Of a stretch of 64,000 nt of DNA, positions 49,601 to 61,244 are shown one piece after another. How positions within the stretch are numbered: the first letter of the stretch is position 1; each line of letters starts with the position of its first letter. Made by a program: the position numbers and the translations under genes. Source of the stretch: Blastomyces gilchristii SLH14081 (taxonomy: Eukaryota; Ascomycota; Eurotiomycetes; Onygenales; Ajellomycetaceae). The DNA lies in NCBI RefSeq assembly GCF_000003855.2, contig NW_003101680.1, positions 1,983,095 through 2,047,094 on the forward strand, in the 5' to 3' direction. The notes under the pieces are model-generated. The model did no database searches. It was not told the DNA's origin and worked only from the letters and a program-made list of their open reading frames with translations.

Positions 49601-49668
49601 TACTGTCGTCGATCACGATCTCGAGAGCGGTATTCACCCCGCTCTCGTTCGCGCGAGTGGTGAGGCAT
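46640..49668 (-). CDS. exgD: Membrane-anchored glucan 1,3-beta-glucosidase D (GH5 exo-beta-1,3-glucanase)
   Basis: Three minus-strand exons, 49668-48277, 48198-47183 and 47093-46640, giving 953 residues. The protein has an unusually long cytoplasmic N-terminal region (about 395 residues), very rich in Arg/Asp/Glu with RSRDRDRR-like and poly-Asp/poly-Gly stretches. A type II signal anchor follows at about 402-423 (LWVTAGVLALFLIIIIPIAVVV), then the GH5 (exo-beta-1,3-glucanase) domain. Family hallmarks: RGVNIGGWLSLEPFITPSFF, RIPYSYWLV, LDMHGAPGSQNGWNHSG, acid/base Glu705 in GLVNEP and nucleophile Glu811 in TICGEWSQ. The domain order and the arginine-rich N-terminus match exgD of Aspergillus. By family knowledge it releases glucose from beta-1,3-glucan ends during wall remodelling at the cell surface. 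The N-terminal tail is longer than usual. Confidence 0.95.
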
Positions 49669-52383
49669 GCATGCGACTTGTGCTGCTGCTGCTGGCCTCT
49701 ATATTTAACTTATGTATTTATGCCTAGCTTTCCCAACAGCCAGTGTCTGAATTGTAAAAACGAGAGCAGGTATATCTTCGCCTCGCAGGCTCCAATCGCG
49801 AAAACCGAAAACCGAAAACCGTATCCCGCGAACGAGGCGGTCGTAATATCCTCCACAAAACCGAACAGCCTATGTTTCCTTATCCAGCATCCCCAAAGGT
49901 AAACAGGAGTGAGAGTGGACGATGCGCTCCTCCCGCGCAGCGGAAACGACCGACGAAGTTCCAAAGCGGGGACGTTCGCGCTTATCCAACTCGGTCCAAC
50001 CCAACCCAACCACAGTCCAAATATCCCACAGTCCGTTCAATCCCACGTCCACCCTCAATTCGGCCTAATTCAATGTCGTGAACGGCGGCGCGACGTGGGT
50101 GGGGTGGTGCGTGGTAGTTCGCGACGTGTACGTCGGCCGTGTTAAATATTCGGCCTGCCAGAACACCAAGCGAACGGATACAGGAGTAAGAATGTAGGTA
50201 GATAGCTTGAATAAGCCGCGCGATTTAATTGATATCTGGGATTCGTTGTTTTGTTTGCTGCAAAGGTAGTAAGCAAGCAAGTGGTATTAATTGCCCATGA
50301 ATGTGCGGGCTTGCGTGAGTCGGGTTCGGATTAAATAAATATCGAAGGATGAGCAGCTGAAAACAGACGGGCGCATTCAACCGAGAGTAAGAAATTTTCA
50401 ATAAAATATTCTTTCTGTATAAAAGAAAATAGCCAAGACAGAACGTAGAAGGGATAAATATAACAGATTCTATTTACTTGAATTCTAAGACACATGTAAG
50501 TTAAGTAAATAGTTACTTTGCAACAAGATTGGACGATTCCTCACAACCCTTGCTTTGGTATTGCATCACTTCACTAACTACTACTAATAAATACCTATCA
50601 TACACACTACTGGCCAAGTTGCGCATAGCCGAAAAGAAAGAAAAAAAAAAAGTCATTCCTGCACAATAAATTGAATAAATCTCGCGTAGTAACATCATCA
50701 TCTTTACCTTGATTGGCGGCCGGAGCATGGTTGCCGTAGCAACGGAGCATAAAATATACATTCCACAGAACCAAAAACAACCCACCCGTGGGTCAGGAAC
50801 AGAATAATAGATATGTGTTGCATAAACTGCTATATGATGATGGTATCCTAAATCCTCTTCTATCGTACAAGTACAATATAAGTTGGCTCGCACAGTAGAA
50901 TAATAGTATATCGCCGTGAGGGCGTATCAAATCGACGAAATCTTCCTAGCTAATGTAGCTTTCTATTTGAGGGCATGGGTTAAATGGGGAAAGAAAGGAC
51001 TATACAGAGTATAGTGTTGAAGACTGCGTTTAGCCACGCGAGCTTGAGCGTAGGACCAAGAAAATAGTGTTCGAGAGCAGGGAAAAAGGGGGAGGGGAAT
51101 AAGATGATAAATTCACTGGTTTACTTGAAACAAGATGTTAATCCTCGGCAGAAAAGAGAGGAAAATGTTGGGAAGCACAATTGAAGAACAGAGGTTTTAA
51201 GATAGGAGATCATATTCAAAAATCAGCATTAAAAATCAAAATTAATCAAATATACGACGGGCAACAGAAATGGGGTATGTAATGCAGGTTATGTTAAAAG
51301 ATAAGGGAAACCCAGAGAAGAAAACCTCCAAAACCGACAAGCCATCCATGAATAAATCAGTTGTGAGTGATGAAAAATAGAAAACGGTATTAGTAATGGA
51401 AAATGGAAAGAGCACAAAAAGCCAAAAGTCATCAGAGAATAGTAGGGGAAAAAAAAAAAGAAAGAAAGAAAGAAAAAAAAAGAAAGAAAGGAAAGGAAAA
51501 TTAAAAGGAAAATATGACACATGCCTAAAAAGGGGAAAAGGAAGCAGAAAAATTAAATAGCCGGCCTGCGAATGCATTTATAAAAAAGACATGCCAACAG
51601 ATGGGGGGCTCTTGAGCGGCGAGAAAGGGGGTTCCCTTCGCACCCCATGTGCGGGAACGAATGTGAGCTGGTTGTGATTGCCATACCCTGCCCTGAATTC
51701 ATTCAGGGAACTGCTCTATTGCCAAGTGATTTGCGTTGGTTCTTTTCCAATGTTCCTTTCGGTTCAGGCGACCCAGCGTTATAACGTCCTCGGCAACGGT
51801 CCAGAATGAAGGGCTTTCGCAGTCATTGGCGAAACACTATTCAGCGGCACTGCGTTGGGTGTTCTAGGTTGCCAAAATCACGAATGGAAGTGTGTGTTCG
51901 ATGTCAAATAGGCTATAGCGCTTGGTTGCCCATTAGGCTAATATTCAACCGTCTCGTAATGGATAACTTGCAGTTCGCAGCAATTCAACGCATAGTGGGA
52001 GATGACAGGCAGTCCTCTCCACCTCATCAGAATGCCGTCATTCTTAGGTTAGTATGATAGCAGGGTTCCCTTTCAGACCAGAATGTTGAACGGCGAGTTT
52101 TGGATCCAATGCTTCGGTGGTTGAACTTGTTGAACACCCAAAGTGTCATCATATTCCCATTCTCATCGCCAAAGCGTATCACCATAAGAACGTGGTACAA
52201 GTTGAAACAAACACGAACCGTGCAGCATTTCGACAGCAACTCCCAATGGGACATCCCAAGGCAAACAGCCCTGTTTGTAAAAAATCACAGCTCAAACCTC
52301 CCAACTCCATTTTCCACCCAAAGCCTCAATCCCATTCATATCGTGCTATTTTGAGATTTCCATCATGATCCCCTCGTTAACCG
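49669..52383. other. Gene-free interval upstream of exgD
   Basis: 2.7 kb between two minus-strand genes. It contains the exgD promoter side near 49.7-50.3 kb, AT-rich DNA at 50.3-51.6 kb, and an A-rich AAAG-type microsatellite near 51448-51500 (long Phe-rich frames on the reverse strand are its translation). No gene or RNA recognised. Confidence 0.4.
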
Positions 52384-54517
52384 TCAACTACTAATAATCT
52401 GTCTCGCACCCTCCTTACCAAGCACACCAGGCTCCATCGGTTTGGGGCTGCGTTCGCGGCCCTTCTTGCGGGTGAGAAACGAAAGCATCCCACTATTGGA
52501 TCCGGAAGCGGCCCGGGCCTTATTGTTTTCTCCACCCTCATATCCGTCCGCTAGAGATGAGCTGTGATCCGCAAGATTACTCCAGCTTCCTGTCTCTTCT
52601 AGCACCATTTGTACGCCACCTCCTTTGCTCATATTACGGGTCGCACCGCGGGGGAGTTGAGGGCCCGGGGGTGGTGGTGGACGGTACGGTTGGGAATGTA
52701 CTGGTGATGTGGGCACAGGCCGCGAGCGTCTTGGAGGAGAACCAGATCTTGCTCCACTCTGATGCCTATTTGGTTCGTATGGATAACGATCGGATTCGGG
52801 AAAGGAACGAAGCGTGTCGGAAGCGTTTGATCGACTAAGAGACCTTTCTGTATGGAGTGAAGGTGAACCACTTACTGAGCGGGGCTGGGAGGGGTTTCGT
52901 GCGTGTGATTGGCTGGCAGCGGTGTGGAGGCAGTCCTCGGGGTTACTAATACGACAAAATGAGTTCACGTTAGGCGAAATGGAGAAAGGGGAATCTAACC
53001 TAGAGGCCGCGATTGCAGCTGCAGCGGTACTATTGGGGTTGTCAGCAAAGTTACACCAGGAGTTCGAGGGTGAAATAATAACATACCCTTGATAAGAGAC
53101 CGTTGTGTAGTCGAACGGCTCAAACATGGTCTCGATAACCCGATGAAGTTCGTCTTCTCGTATTTCTTTCGCCGTAGCATCGTCTTTCAATTCTGCTCTT
53201 GGCTTTTGTCGACGGGCTCGTGCTTCCAATGGCGCCTCTTCTAGGAGTAATTCTTCGAGGTCGTATGTCGCATCAAAATTCGTCTTTTCGCTGGATGGTA
53301 CGAAGATGGGGAGAATCTCTTTCCGTTCCAAGGCCCCAAAATCAATATCTTCAAAGAAAGGATGATCCTCAAATGTTTCAAAGCCGGTCGCGCCTATTCG
53401 TTTTGACCGGTCTTTTTCTAGAAGAGATGCGATCGCGCGTAGACAGGGCACCGTGACTGCAGGATTCGTAACGTAGTATTTTGGTTGCGCTCGTCGAATG
53501 TTTTCCGATAGAGTGTCGTGGCTCCGTCCCTCGAATGGGCGCTGCATCCTGTTAGCAATGTCTAATCAGATATTAGATGTCAAAATATGTATCTTACCTT
53601 GTTATAAATGCACTCGTAAAAGGTGACGCCCAGGGACCACCAGTCGACTTCGTTCAGATATCCTCCCCCCTCGAAAACCTCAGGCGCCAGGTATGCTAAC
53701 GTGCCCGATTTGCTTGTAAGTGGTTTTGATGGTTTAAAGTCTGAAGCAACATTCTAAATGGCAATTAGATCCAATTCTAGGTTTTCTGCGTTGCACGAAT
53801 ACTACTCACAAAGTCTGCCAAGTGAACATGTCCCTCGGAATCCAACAGAACGTTATCCGGCTTTAGATCACGGTGGATTATGCCTTGTGAATGTATATAC
53901 CTCAGGGCGCATGCCAACTCAGCAACCCAAAATCGCACAGCGTCTTCCGTGAAAGTTTTTCTTGATATATGGAATCGAAGGTCCCCTCCATTCATTAAGT
54001 CTACCACAATGTATCTACATAAAATTAGCATATATTTCCTGCTATGCTATGATGGCATAATCGGTGCAATCGGACAGCTTACATGTACTCGATGTCCTGG
54101 AAGGAATATCTCAAGTTGCACAGGAACGGGTGGTTCAAATGCTCCAGCATTCGCCTTTCTCGTATGATATTTCGAACGCTTTCGGACCGGACAACTGAAA
54201 ATAGCCGATATAAACATCAGAATTTGGCAGACAGAAGGGTTATCCGCATTAAAAGCCTACCTTCATCTTTCCGGATGTATTTTAGAGCGAATGTTAAACC
54301 ACTATCCTTGCGTTCAACGATCCGTACTTTACCAAACGCACCCTTTCCAACGACACGCAGCAAACGGAAGTGGTTTAAGTTGACTGTGTAGGAATGCCAA
54401 TGAATGAGTTCCTGTTAAAATGCACGGAACGGAGATAGTTGAATAGATAAATAGTAGCAGGATGGTGAACGAACCTGCATCTGAATAGCACACCTGCTTC
54501 CCCTGGGAATTGCCCAT
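52384..54517 (-). CDS. AGC-family Ser/Thr kinase of the STK32/YANK type
   Basis: Six minus-strand exons: 54517-54494, 54411-54261, 54194-54083, 54014-53810, 53753-53598 and 53541-52384, giving 601 residues. The N-terminus MGNSQGKQ is a good N-myristoylation signal, expected for YANKs. Kinase motifs: glycine loop GKGAFGKV (30-37), Lys52 in [18 protein letters not shown] with catalytic Asp145, and DFN (163-165) in place of DFG, the hallmark substitution of STK32/YANK kinases. These are followed by [19 protein letters not shown] and the C-lobe/AGC tail ending [13 protein letters not shown]. The remaining C-terminus is Ser/Pro-rich and disordered with a Pro-rich PPPPPGPQ run. Within the last exon, 53086-53000 has GTATGT, CTGAC and CTAG with 87 in-frame bases, so a seventh exon boundary (572 residues) is likely or optional. 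Membrane-associated signalling is inferred from myristoylation. Confidence 0.92.
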
Positions 54518-55438
54518 TGCGACCCGGAAAAGAGCTTAGTTACTAATATCCCAATTCCAGCCTACTGTTGACACTGCATCACCAGCAATAAACGAAATCC
54601 CGAGACTTGAACGGGTCAGACGGATTTTGCGAGCGCAGACGCAGACGATTGGTCTAGTTTGTCGAGTGGCGGGTATTTCAGCGGGTGTGCTTTCTCCGAT
54701 GAAGTGTGTAGGGAAGGCTGGAGGAGAGCGGAGAACGAGGAGGTGGTGAACGCGAAAAATTGAACTACAATCGTGTTCGCTGGTTGTTAATAGAATGAAA
54801 TTGACAATCCATCAACGATTCGACTATGACGAGCAACGGAAAGCAAGATAGTAAACAAAACAGGCTGGAATGTGCGCCGGTGGACGATGGCTAGAGAGGA
54901 CTCTCTCGTCAGGTATGTGGCAACGTCCACGCTATTCAAGGCATAAATGAGTGGGGGGGGGTGGGTCTAGGAAGAAAGAGGGATTCAAGAGCAACAGCTC
55001 AAATTGATCCAGGGACAGGCCTCATCCGCTGGGTAGAATATGGCGAGGTGTGAAGAGAACGAGGAAGGCTGCGAGGCTAGACTTGGAGATAGATGGCGAC
55101 AAAGACTTGGAGCAAGGGGATGTTGGGATGTGCTTACCCTGCGACCACGGAAGGATGAAGACACGGGGAAAAGAAGCCAAGGCGCCGTCCCTGTTAGATT
55201 CGCAAGGTTCTTTGGACTACCAGATCTCGATTGACTAAACTAAAACTGGTGGAAAAAGGCGTGGAGAGGAGGAGCCCAGACAGAGATAGAGAGAAGTCAG
55301 AGAGCTAGTGAATACAGCGTAGAGAGACCTTCGCCAGCAGCAGCTCTTGTTTCCCCCGGACAGTTGGATATCCCAGTTTACTGGATCGAATCGGGAACAA
55401 TTTGCCTAGGACTGAGAAGACAAATTGCATTCCTCTTT

Positions 55439-55538
55439 GGGGGGGGGGGGGGTGAGTGGGGAAACTGGCTGGGAGAAGACGGGGGGGGGGAGAAGGGGGG
55501 GGGGAGAAGGGGAGAAGGGGAGAAGGGTTAAGGGGATG
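55439..55538 (+). repeat. Clustered G-runs, potential G-quadruplex region
   Basis: A 14-G run starts the segment, followed by further runs of 3 to 12 G separated by short spacers (GTGA, AGAA, AGAAGAC), ending GGGTTAAGGGG. The C-rich strand is the coding strand of the YANK kinase, whose start codon is about 0.9 kb downstream on that strand. Confidence 0.85.
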
Positions 55539-55860
55539 AAGGTAAATCAGTTGATATAAATTATAGAACACAAGCTAGCACAAGTATCTCTGGCAGTCGA
55601 GAGAAGAAGTTGGATACACAACGAGAAAAGAAAAGGGGACAAGATGTTGGCTGAGAAGAATAACGTTGGTGTTGGTGTTGTTGTTCTTGAGCTGGAGGAG
55701 AAATAAGGAGACTTATTTGCTGGCGTGGATGATCGTGGTGAAGACACACGCTTGCTGGATGCTCGCTAGTAAAAACGTCGCTATGATGATACAGCAACCA
55801 CGAGCCCAGAAGTAATATAGCAAATATAGCAGAGCTCTGCTTAATGCCCTTTGATGATTC

Positions 55861-55937
55861 TTTTTTTTTTTTTTTTTGTTGTTGTTGTTGTTGTTGTTGT
55901 TTCTTTCTCTTTCTCTCTGTCTGTCTGTCTGTCTGTT
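55861..55937. repeat. T-run, GTT and CTGT microsatellites in series
   Basis: A 17-T run (55861-55877) passes into about eight GTT units and then, after a CT-rich linker, about five CTGT units ending near 55937. ATA/AAT triplets follow at about 55978-55997. Confidence 0.9.
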
Positions 55938-56640
55938 ATCGATTGAGCTGGAAAAAGAAAATATACGAAGAACACAATATTAATAATAATAATAATAGAT
56001 GCTTGCATGTTCATGTGTCTTTTCTTTTTCTTTTCTTTTCCTTTTTTTGCCTTTTGAAACGCCAAAATATCCTGCAATGCGTTATGTATCGGTTGCATGG
56101 TATTGTACCGGTGTGTATGATATCGTATTTTTATGAATTTCTCCGCTTCTCGTCCGTACTGTTTTCTGTTTCCACCCGTATCAGCCTCATCTCTCTATTC
56201 TCAATTTCTCATTTTCCCTCGCCTCGCCAATAATACTTTGGCCTCGCTTGAAAATGCATCGCGGGGAAGGCCATGCGGCGTCTTTGGCTTCACCAGAACC
56301 AAAAAAACCTCGCCTCCCCAGTCCCAATCAAACCCGCAGCGAGCTCGCATGGTCTCGCGTGTGGGCAAACTACCTCGTGGGCGCCACGTTTCGAACCGGT
56401 TCAAGCCAGGCCAGACCCAGCCCGAATTACTTCAAGCCACAACCCAATCACCGCTCGCCCCTCAGTGCCACCAGGCTCCAAGTGCTGAAACCGGCCAACC
56501 ATTAGCCCAACCAGCCCCCGCTCGCAGCCCTGGCTGGACACGCCGAACACTCAGGAAACGCCAAACCAAAAGGGGCGAAAGAAGAAGTCAGGAGTGATCA
56601 AGTCTGGGTCTGCAAACTCTGGGCGGTTGAAGCCAGAATA

Positions 56641-58359
56641 TACGGAGTACGGAGTACAGGTTGGAAGTATTTCGTTACTTCGAGAATAGCTGTCCAGTTC
56701 AGACTTGAATTCTCATCTCATCCCCCGCCCAAAATTCATGATGCCTTGAAAGTTGAGGGCTCCCAGACAGGTCAACATCTCAGCGGGTTGAACTAAATTT
56801 GCCAACGATCGCTCAACCCGTCAAGCGGACGCCGCTCCTGTGCCGACAACCAACAATCCCATCCAAAAAGAATGCCCGATGGGCAATCCTGAACAGGGCC
56901 GGGAAGCCCATTCTGTGGCAACTAATAATAATAATAGCTCTGGGAAACAGTACTCCGTATTAGAAAATCAATCTCATGCCAGCAACAAAACACCTTTTTT
57001 ATTTTTCTGTTTATTATTTCTTCCTCTCCTCTGAAACATCAGGCTGGCTGGGTACGCAGCGTACCGAGGCGTGGAGAATAAGTCCTTGCATACACGCTAG
57101 AAATTTATATTGAAACAGCAGTACCGGAGTCAAATTGCTCCGCCCGAACCTTCAATGTTTAGGGGCTCAAGCCTCTATTACGCATAGTAGATAGAGACTC
57201 AATACGGAGCAGTGTCCGACCAGCTAGATGACGGGCACAACAGGCATCAGCAGAGCCTGGAATCGCCTCTAAACAGTTCTGAAGGGGATGATAAAATCTT
57301 TTACCAGGTAAATTACTAGTGTTTGCAAAGGACATATTTTCCACGCGCCTCCGTATGAATAAACGCCTCGATTTAGCCACGGCTGATTAGGCTTGTCGCC
57401 GCGCTTCTGAGGAAATGCGCTAAAACCTCACTAATCCAACAGAGACGAAAAGTTAGCGAGACTGTCCTTCTAATAAGTTAACTACCTCTTGCAAAATTCT
57501 TTGCTACGTCGTCTGCGCGATCGTCAAGTCCGTCCTTGATCATTCTGGGTTCGCCCTGCTCAGAGCTCCCTGATGATGGCGCCCCAAAGACTGTCGTCAT
57601 TTCTTAGGAAAGCTTCGTGGTGGGTGATTAATAAGATATTATTAATCATCTGAATCCAAAGGATCATTCATCACTTTGGTAGGTTTTCCCCGAACTGCTT
57701 CAATCTGCTTCAATCAACCCAGTACTCCGTAGTATATTTGCTGGTGGGTTTGGTGGAGATGAAAGTTTTCTCATTATCTAATAATGCACAATTATGTAGG
57801 CTACTGGGGCAAAGAGCTCAATCACCACCAGCGCCTGCTGGTAGAAGGGCCGACCAACCGCGGGACCCCCAACAAATTAAACCTCCAATTATACATTTAT
57901 TAATATTATCTCTTATGGCGCCCCCATTATTATTGGAATCCAATCACCCAACCTTGAGAAACAACTCGATTTCCTCAACCCCTCTCAGCTGCCACAAAAT
58001 GATAACATAACTACGCTGCGTACGGCGTAAAGGGGCCGGAAAATATCGCAATACGTCACATTAAACAAATCTATGTCAGATTAATAATAATATTATTATT
58101 GCTGTTGTCTCCCTTGTCATGATCGGCAGGGCTAAACTTCTCCCAGCGATACGATACGATACAACCCCTACAACAACAAATGAAGTATAGTAGACTCACT
58201 AGAGCCTGGCAGACACGGTGATACGGAATATCTTCTAGAGGTGGAATTGAAGATTTACATTTTCCAGTCAGGCAAAGCTGGGTCTTGGAATTCTTGTTGT
58301 TGGGAGATGGATGGGATTTTGGAACTTCTATGAATCGATATAAAGTTCAATACGGAGTA
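56641..58359. repeat. Cluster of TACGGAGTA 9-mers (both orientations)
   Basis: Exact copies at 56641-56649, 56648-56656 (overlapping), 56951-56959 (reverse), 57723-57731 (reverse) and 58351-58359. Two further copies lie elsewhere in the window, at 7512-7520 and 38823-38831. All lie in intergenic DNA. Confidence 0.8.
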
Positions 58360-60040
58360 CGGCCGCCTTCGCAAAAGTTCGATATCCTCAGACCCAGACA
58401 CCCTCCACATTTATCACATCAAATCAGGCCAACGAGAACTGAATTTCCCAGGTTACCTATTATTCACAACTGCCATCTGGTTCGGCACTGAACTGGAACC
58501 CAGATGAGTGAGCGTAGTCTCATCTCGGGGTCTAAACCCAGTCAAAACCGCCTTGACGCGCCAATGGCCAATGGCCTTTGCATCCGCTCAACCTTTATAC
58601 CGTGACGATGATGAACCAACCATGCAGGATGGATCCCAGAAAATCCTTGTGGCTAGAGATAATTCGTTGAGAATTGCAGGATTATCCTGAAAAGGTTGCG
58701 CTGCTTTCTACCGGACAACAGCAGCACCCAACCCAGGTCAAAGTGCACGAATGACACCCCTGAGTGATTACAGTGGAACTTCATTCCTGACTTGTTCAAC
58801 GTTGTACGGCATTTTATTCCGTTTGTAGAAATTCCCTTGAACGCAAGGCGCCTCAACAAACAAGCCATATTTCAGGAACAGAAACTATCAACTGATACGC
58901 AACAAATACTTGAGAATCGGAGTCAACTAAATTCAACCACAAATACCTAAGCTAGTTATTTACGTGACACCGTCATGAACGGGACGAAAATAAAATACCA
59001 ACGAGCGAAGTTCTATGCATCAAACAGGTGCCACCACAGCTGGCCACACACCTCCTGTTCGTTCCCAAAACTCTGCCGTGCCATGCATGCATCCTCAACC
59101 ATGGAAGGGGATCTGCGAATCCCCAAAAGCAAAAAGAAAATAATGGGCGTGACACGTGTGTGAAGTGGAAAACTGCATGTGCTTATTTTCCAGTCGACTT
59201 TTCAACAAAAATTGCCTCTTGGCAGCTTGGCTCACCAGTGCCTCGTTCTGATTTAAATAAAGGAATGACAGAAATTGATGCTCCCAGCCACCACCACGTG
59301 GGAAGCTTCTTCTTGGATGGGTTCTTTCTGTCGCTTTCCGTTTCACCAGGGATTTTCCATTTTTGCGCTGTTTTTGGTCTGCCCCTTGTTGTTGGGTCAG
59401 CCCTCCCTTTCGCCGTGCTATGATTGGCTTAACTGCCCAAAATACTCACCTCAAACCCCGTTTATCAATTCGCTCAGCTGCACTTTTTAGAGCATGGCAG
59501 CTCGAAGCACCTCGTTGGACTTCAGAGGATGATCCCCACTCAATTCGCTGTCGAGAGTTTCGATATAAATCTTGAGCCACGCGGTTCTTCCTCGGAGAAC
59601 CCATGCAAAATAAATATCGGCAATTCACTCCCAGGGTTTAAACATGTCACGGCTCGTTTAGACAACATGGAATCTGGCAACCCGAAAGGGATCGGAGAAA
59701 TTTTGCTGATTGTTTCTGGATGCCATCCCCTCCCTAGGAAGTCCGAATCATTCCTTCGCTCTTTCATCAAGTCAGGCATCCAGTGCTAGCCACCGGATAT
59801 GGAGGCTCAAAACACACATACCCATCCTCAGGGGCCTAGCTCATTGGATCCATGCACCCTCTCGACACCTTCAGCCCCCCAGACGCCAATTCCCGAACCT
59901 CTGCGGCCCAAAAAATTCTTCCATTGCCGATCTTGCTAGCCACTTCACCGCATCTTGGAGGAACTACATTCATGCATTATTGGCAATAATAGCGACAGGC
60001 CGATCGAATAACTGGAAACAGGGCCTGCGTCCTGCGACAT

Positions 60041-60072
60041 ACGACAGACGACAGACGACAGACGACAGACGC
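60041..60072. repeat. ACGACAG heptanucleotide tandem repeat
   Basis: Four to five perfect 7-bp units in a row. Confidence 0.9.
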
Positions 60073-60135
60073 ATGGCCTTTCTTCTTGTCACCACTTTTT
60101 CACGCGTGGCTTTGAAGTTAAACTACTTACAGCCA

Positions 60136-60232
60136 TAAAAAAAAGAAAAAGAAAAGAAAAGAAAAGAAAAGAAAAAGAAAAAGAAAAAGAAAAAGAAAAA
60201 GAAAGAAAAAAAGAAAGAAAAAAGAAAAAGGA
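60136..60232. repeat. AAAAG/AAAAAG purine microsatellite
   Basis: About 95 bp of nearly pure A/G on the plus strand built from GAAAA and GAAAAA units, a candidate for length variation and for triplex-forming DNA. Confidence 0.9.
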
Positions 60233-60428
60233 AACGATTAATACGGCATGTATGCACGCCACAGACTCCATTGCCTCCTTGTCATACCTCTGTCCATGCT
60301 GTGATACCTAGTTACTGTATCTGGCTGAAGATCGTCTGTTTCAGTTAGTGAATAAGCCCCAAGTTAACGAGCCGGATGAAAGACGCGCAAAGCGCAAGGG
60401 TAGATTGGGAGTTGCGAGAAAGAGAGGG

Positions 60429-60469
<41 letters not shown>

Positions 60470-60482
60470 AGAGAGAGAGAGA
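60429..60482. repeat. 38-nt A run followed by GA repeat
   Basis: A homopolymer of about 38 A (60429-60466) passes directly into about eight GA units. Confidence 0.9.
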
Positions 60483-61244
60483 AAGAGGGAGAATTATTTC
60501 TTTCTCAGTTTACGTGTAGTGTAGCAGTGTAGCATGATGGGCTTAAACAAAGAATAGAAATCCGTAATGCCGTATATAGGGATACTATAGATGAACATCA
60601 TTATCCAAAAGATACGTACGAATTACGCAATCTCGGGGGTAATGATGGTTTGTTGCAAGGGTCCTCTTTATACAACCATATACTATGTATGTATCGTCGG
60701 TGGGTTGCTCAAGGCGGTGCGCCGTAATTATTATCGATGGGACTGCTATAATGAATTTGCCCAGTGTTCCTCTATCAATGCAAATTTCAATCGTGACATC
60801 ATTAAAATAAACAAAGATACATATACATCACCCCTATGTGACAGACACTCTATTACTCTATCATGTAGTTTGTCATTTTCCGTTGTTCCCAAACAAGCCG
60901 CACGTCCAGTATGACACGACCAAAAATTGTGATTATAGGCAGGCAAGAAAAGGGGCAATTAAAAGGGGAACCACCTAGCTTCTAGAAGGAATCGAAGGCC
61001 CCATAGAAAGGAAGAACAAAACCCCCTTTTGAAAAAAAAAAAAAAAAAGAAAAAGAAAAAATCAGATCTAGATCATTTCCCATACCCAACAACCATATGC
61101 AAAACCATATCCAGCCCAAATCCCACCTAAAGTCGCCAGACATCACAGATATAAATATTGGAAAAACGGCAAAGAGGGCCGCTCAGCATATGCTCTGGCC
61201 CTTGTCTAAAGAGCACATGGGCTTCAAAAATAACTGTCTACCCT

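Larger units (their letters stand above)
54518..61244. other. 6.7-kb gene-free interval rich in simple repeats and short motifs
   Basis: Upstream region of the YANK kinase plus the 3' flank of the helicase gene. It contains G-runs, T-, GTT-, TCTG-, ATA-, AAAAG- and ACGACAG-type tandem repeats, a 38-nt A run, and several copies of TACGGAGTA. ORFs are at most 154 codons; the longest (56133-56597 plus) is Pro/Arg/Gln-rich without motifs. I could not identify a gene. Confidence 0.4.

Noticed and set aside
49336..49902. 188-codon plus-strand ORF rich in Val/Ile
   Set aside because: Antisense of the Asp-rich N-terminal region of exgD; GAY codons read backward as Ile/Val.
51242..51577. Phe-rich minus-strand ORF
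   Set aside because: Translation of an AAAG-type microsatellite.
55844..56233. ORF with Phe/Cys runs
   Set aside because: Translation of T-run, GTT and CTGT microsatellites.
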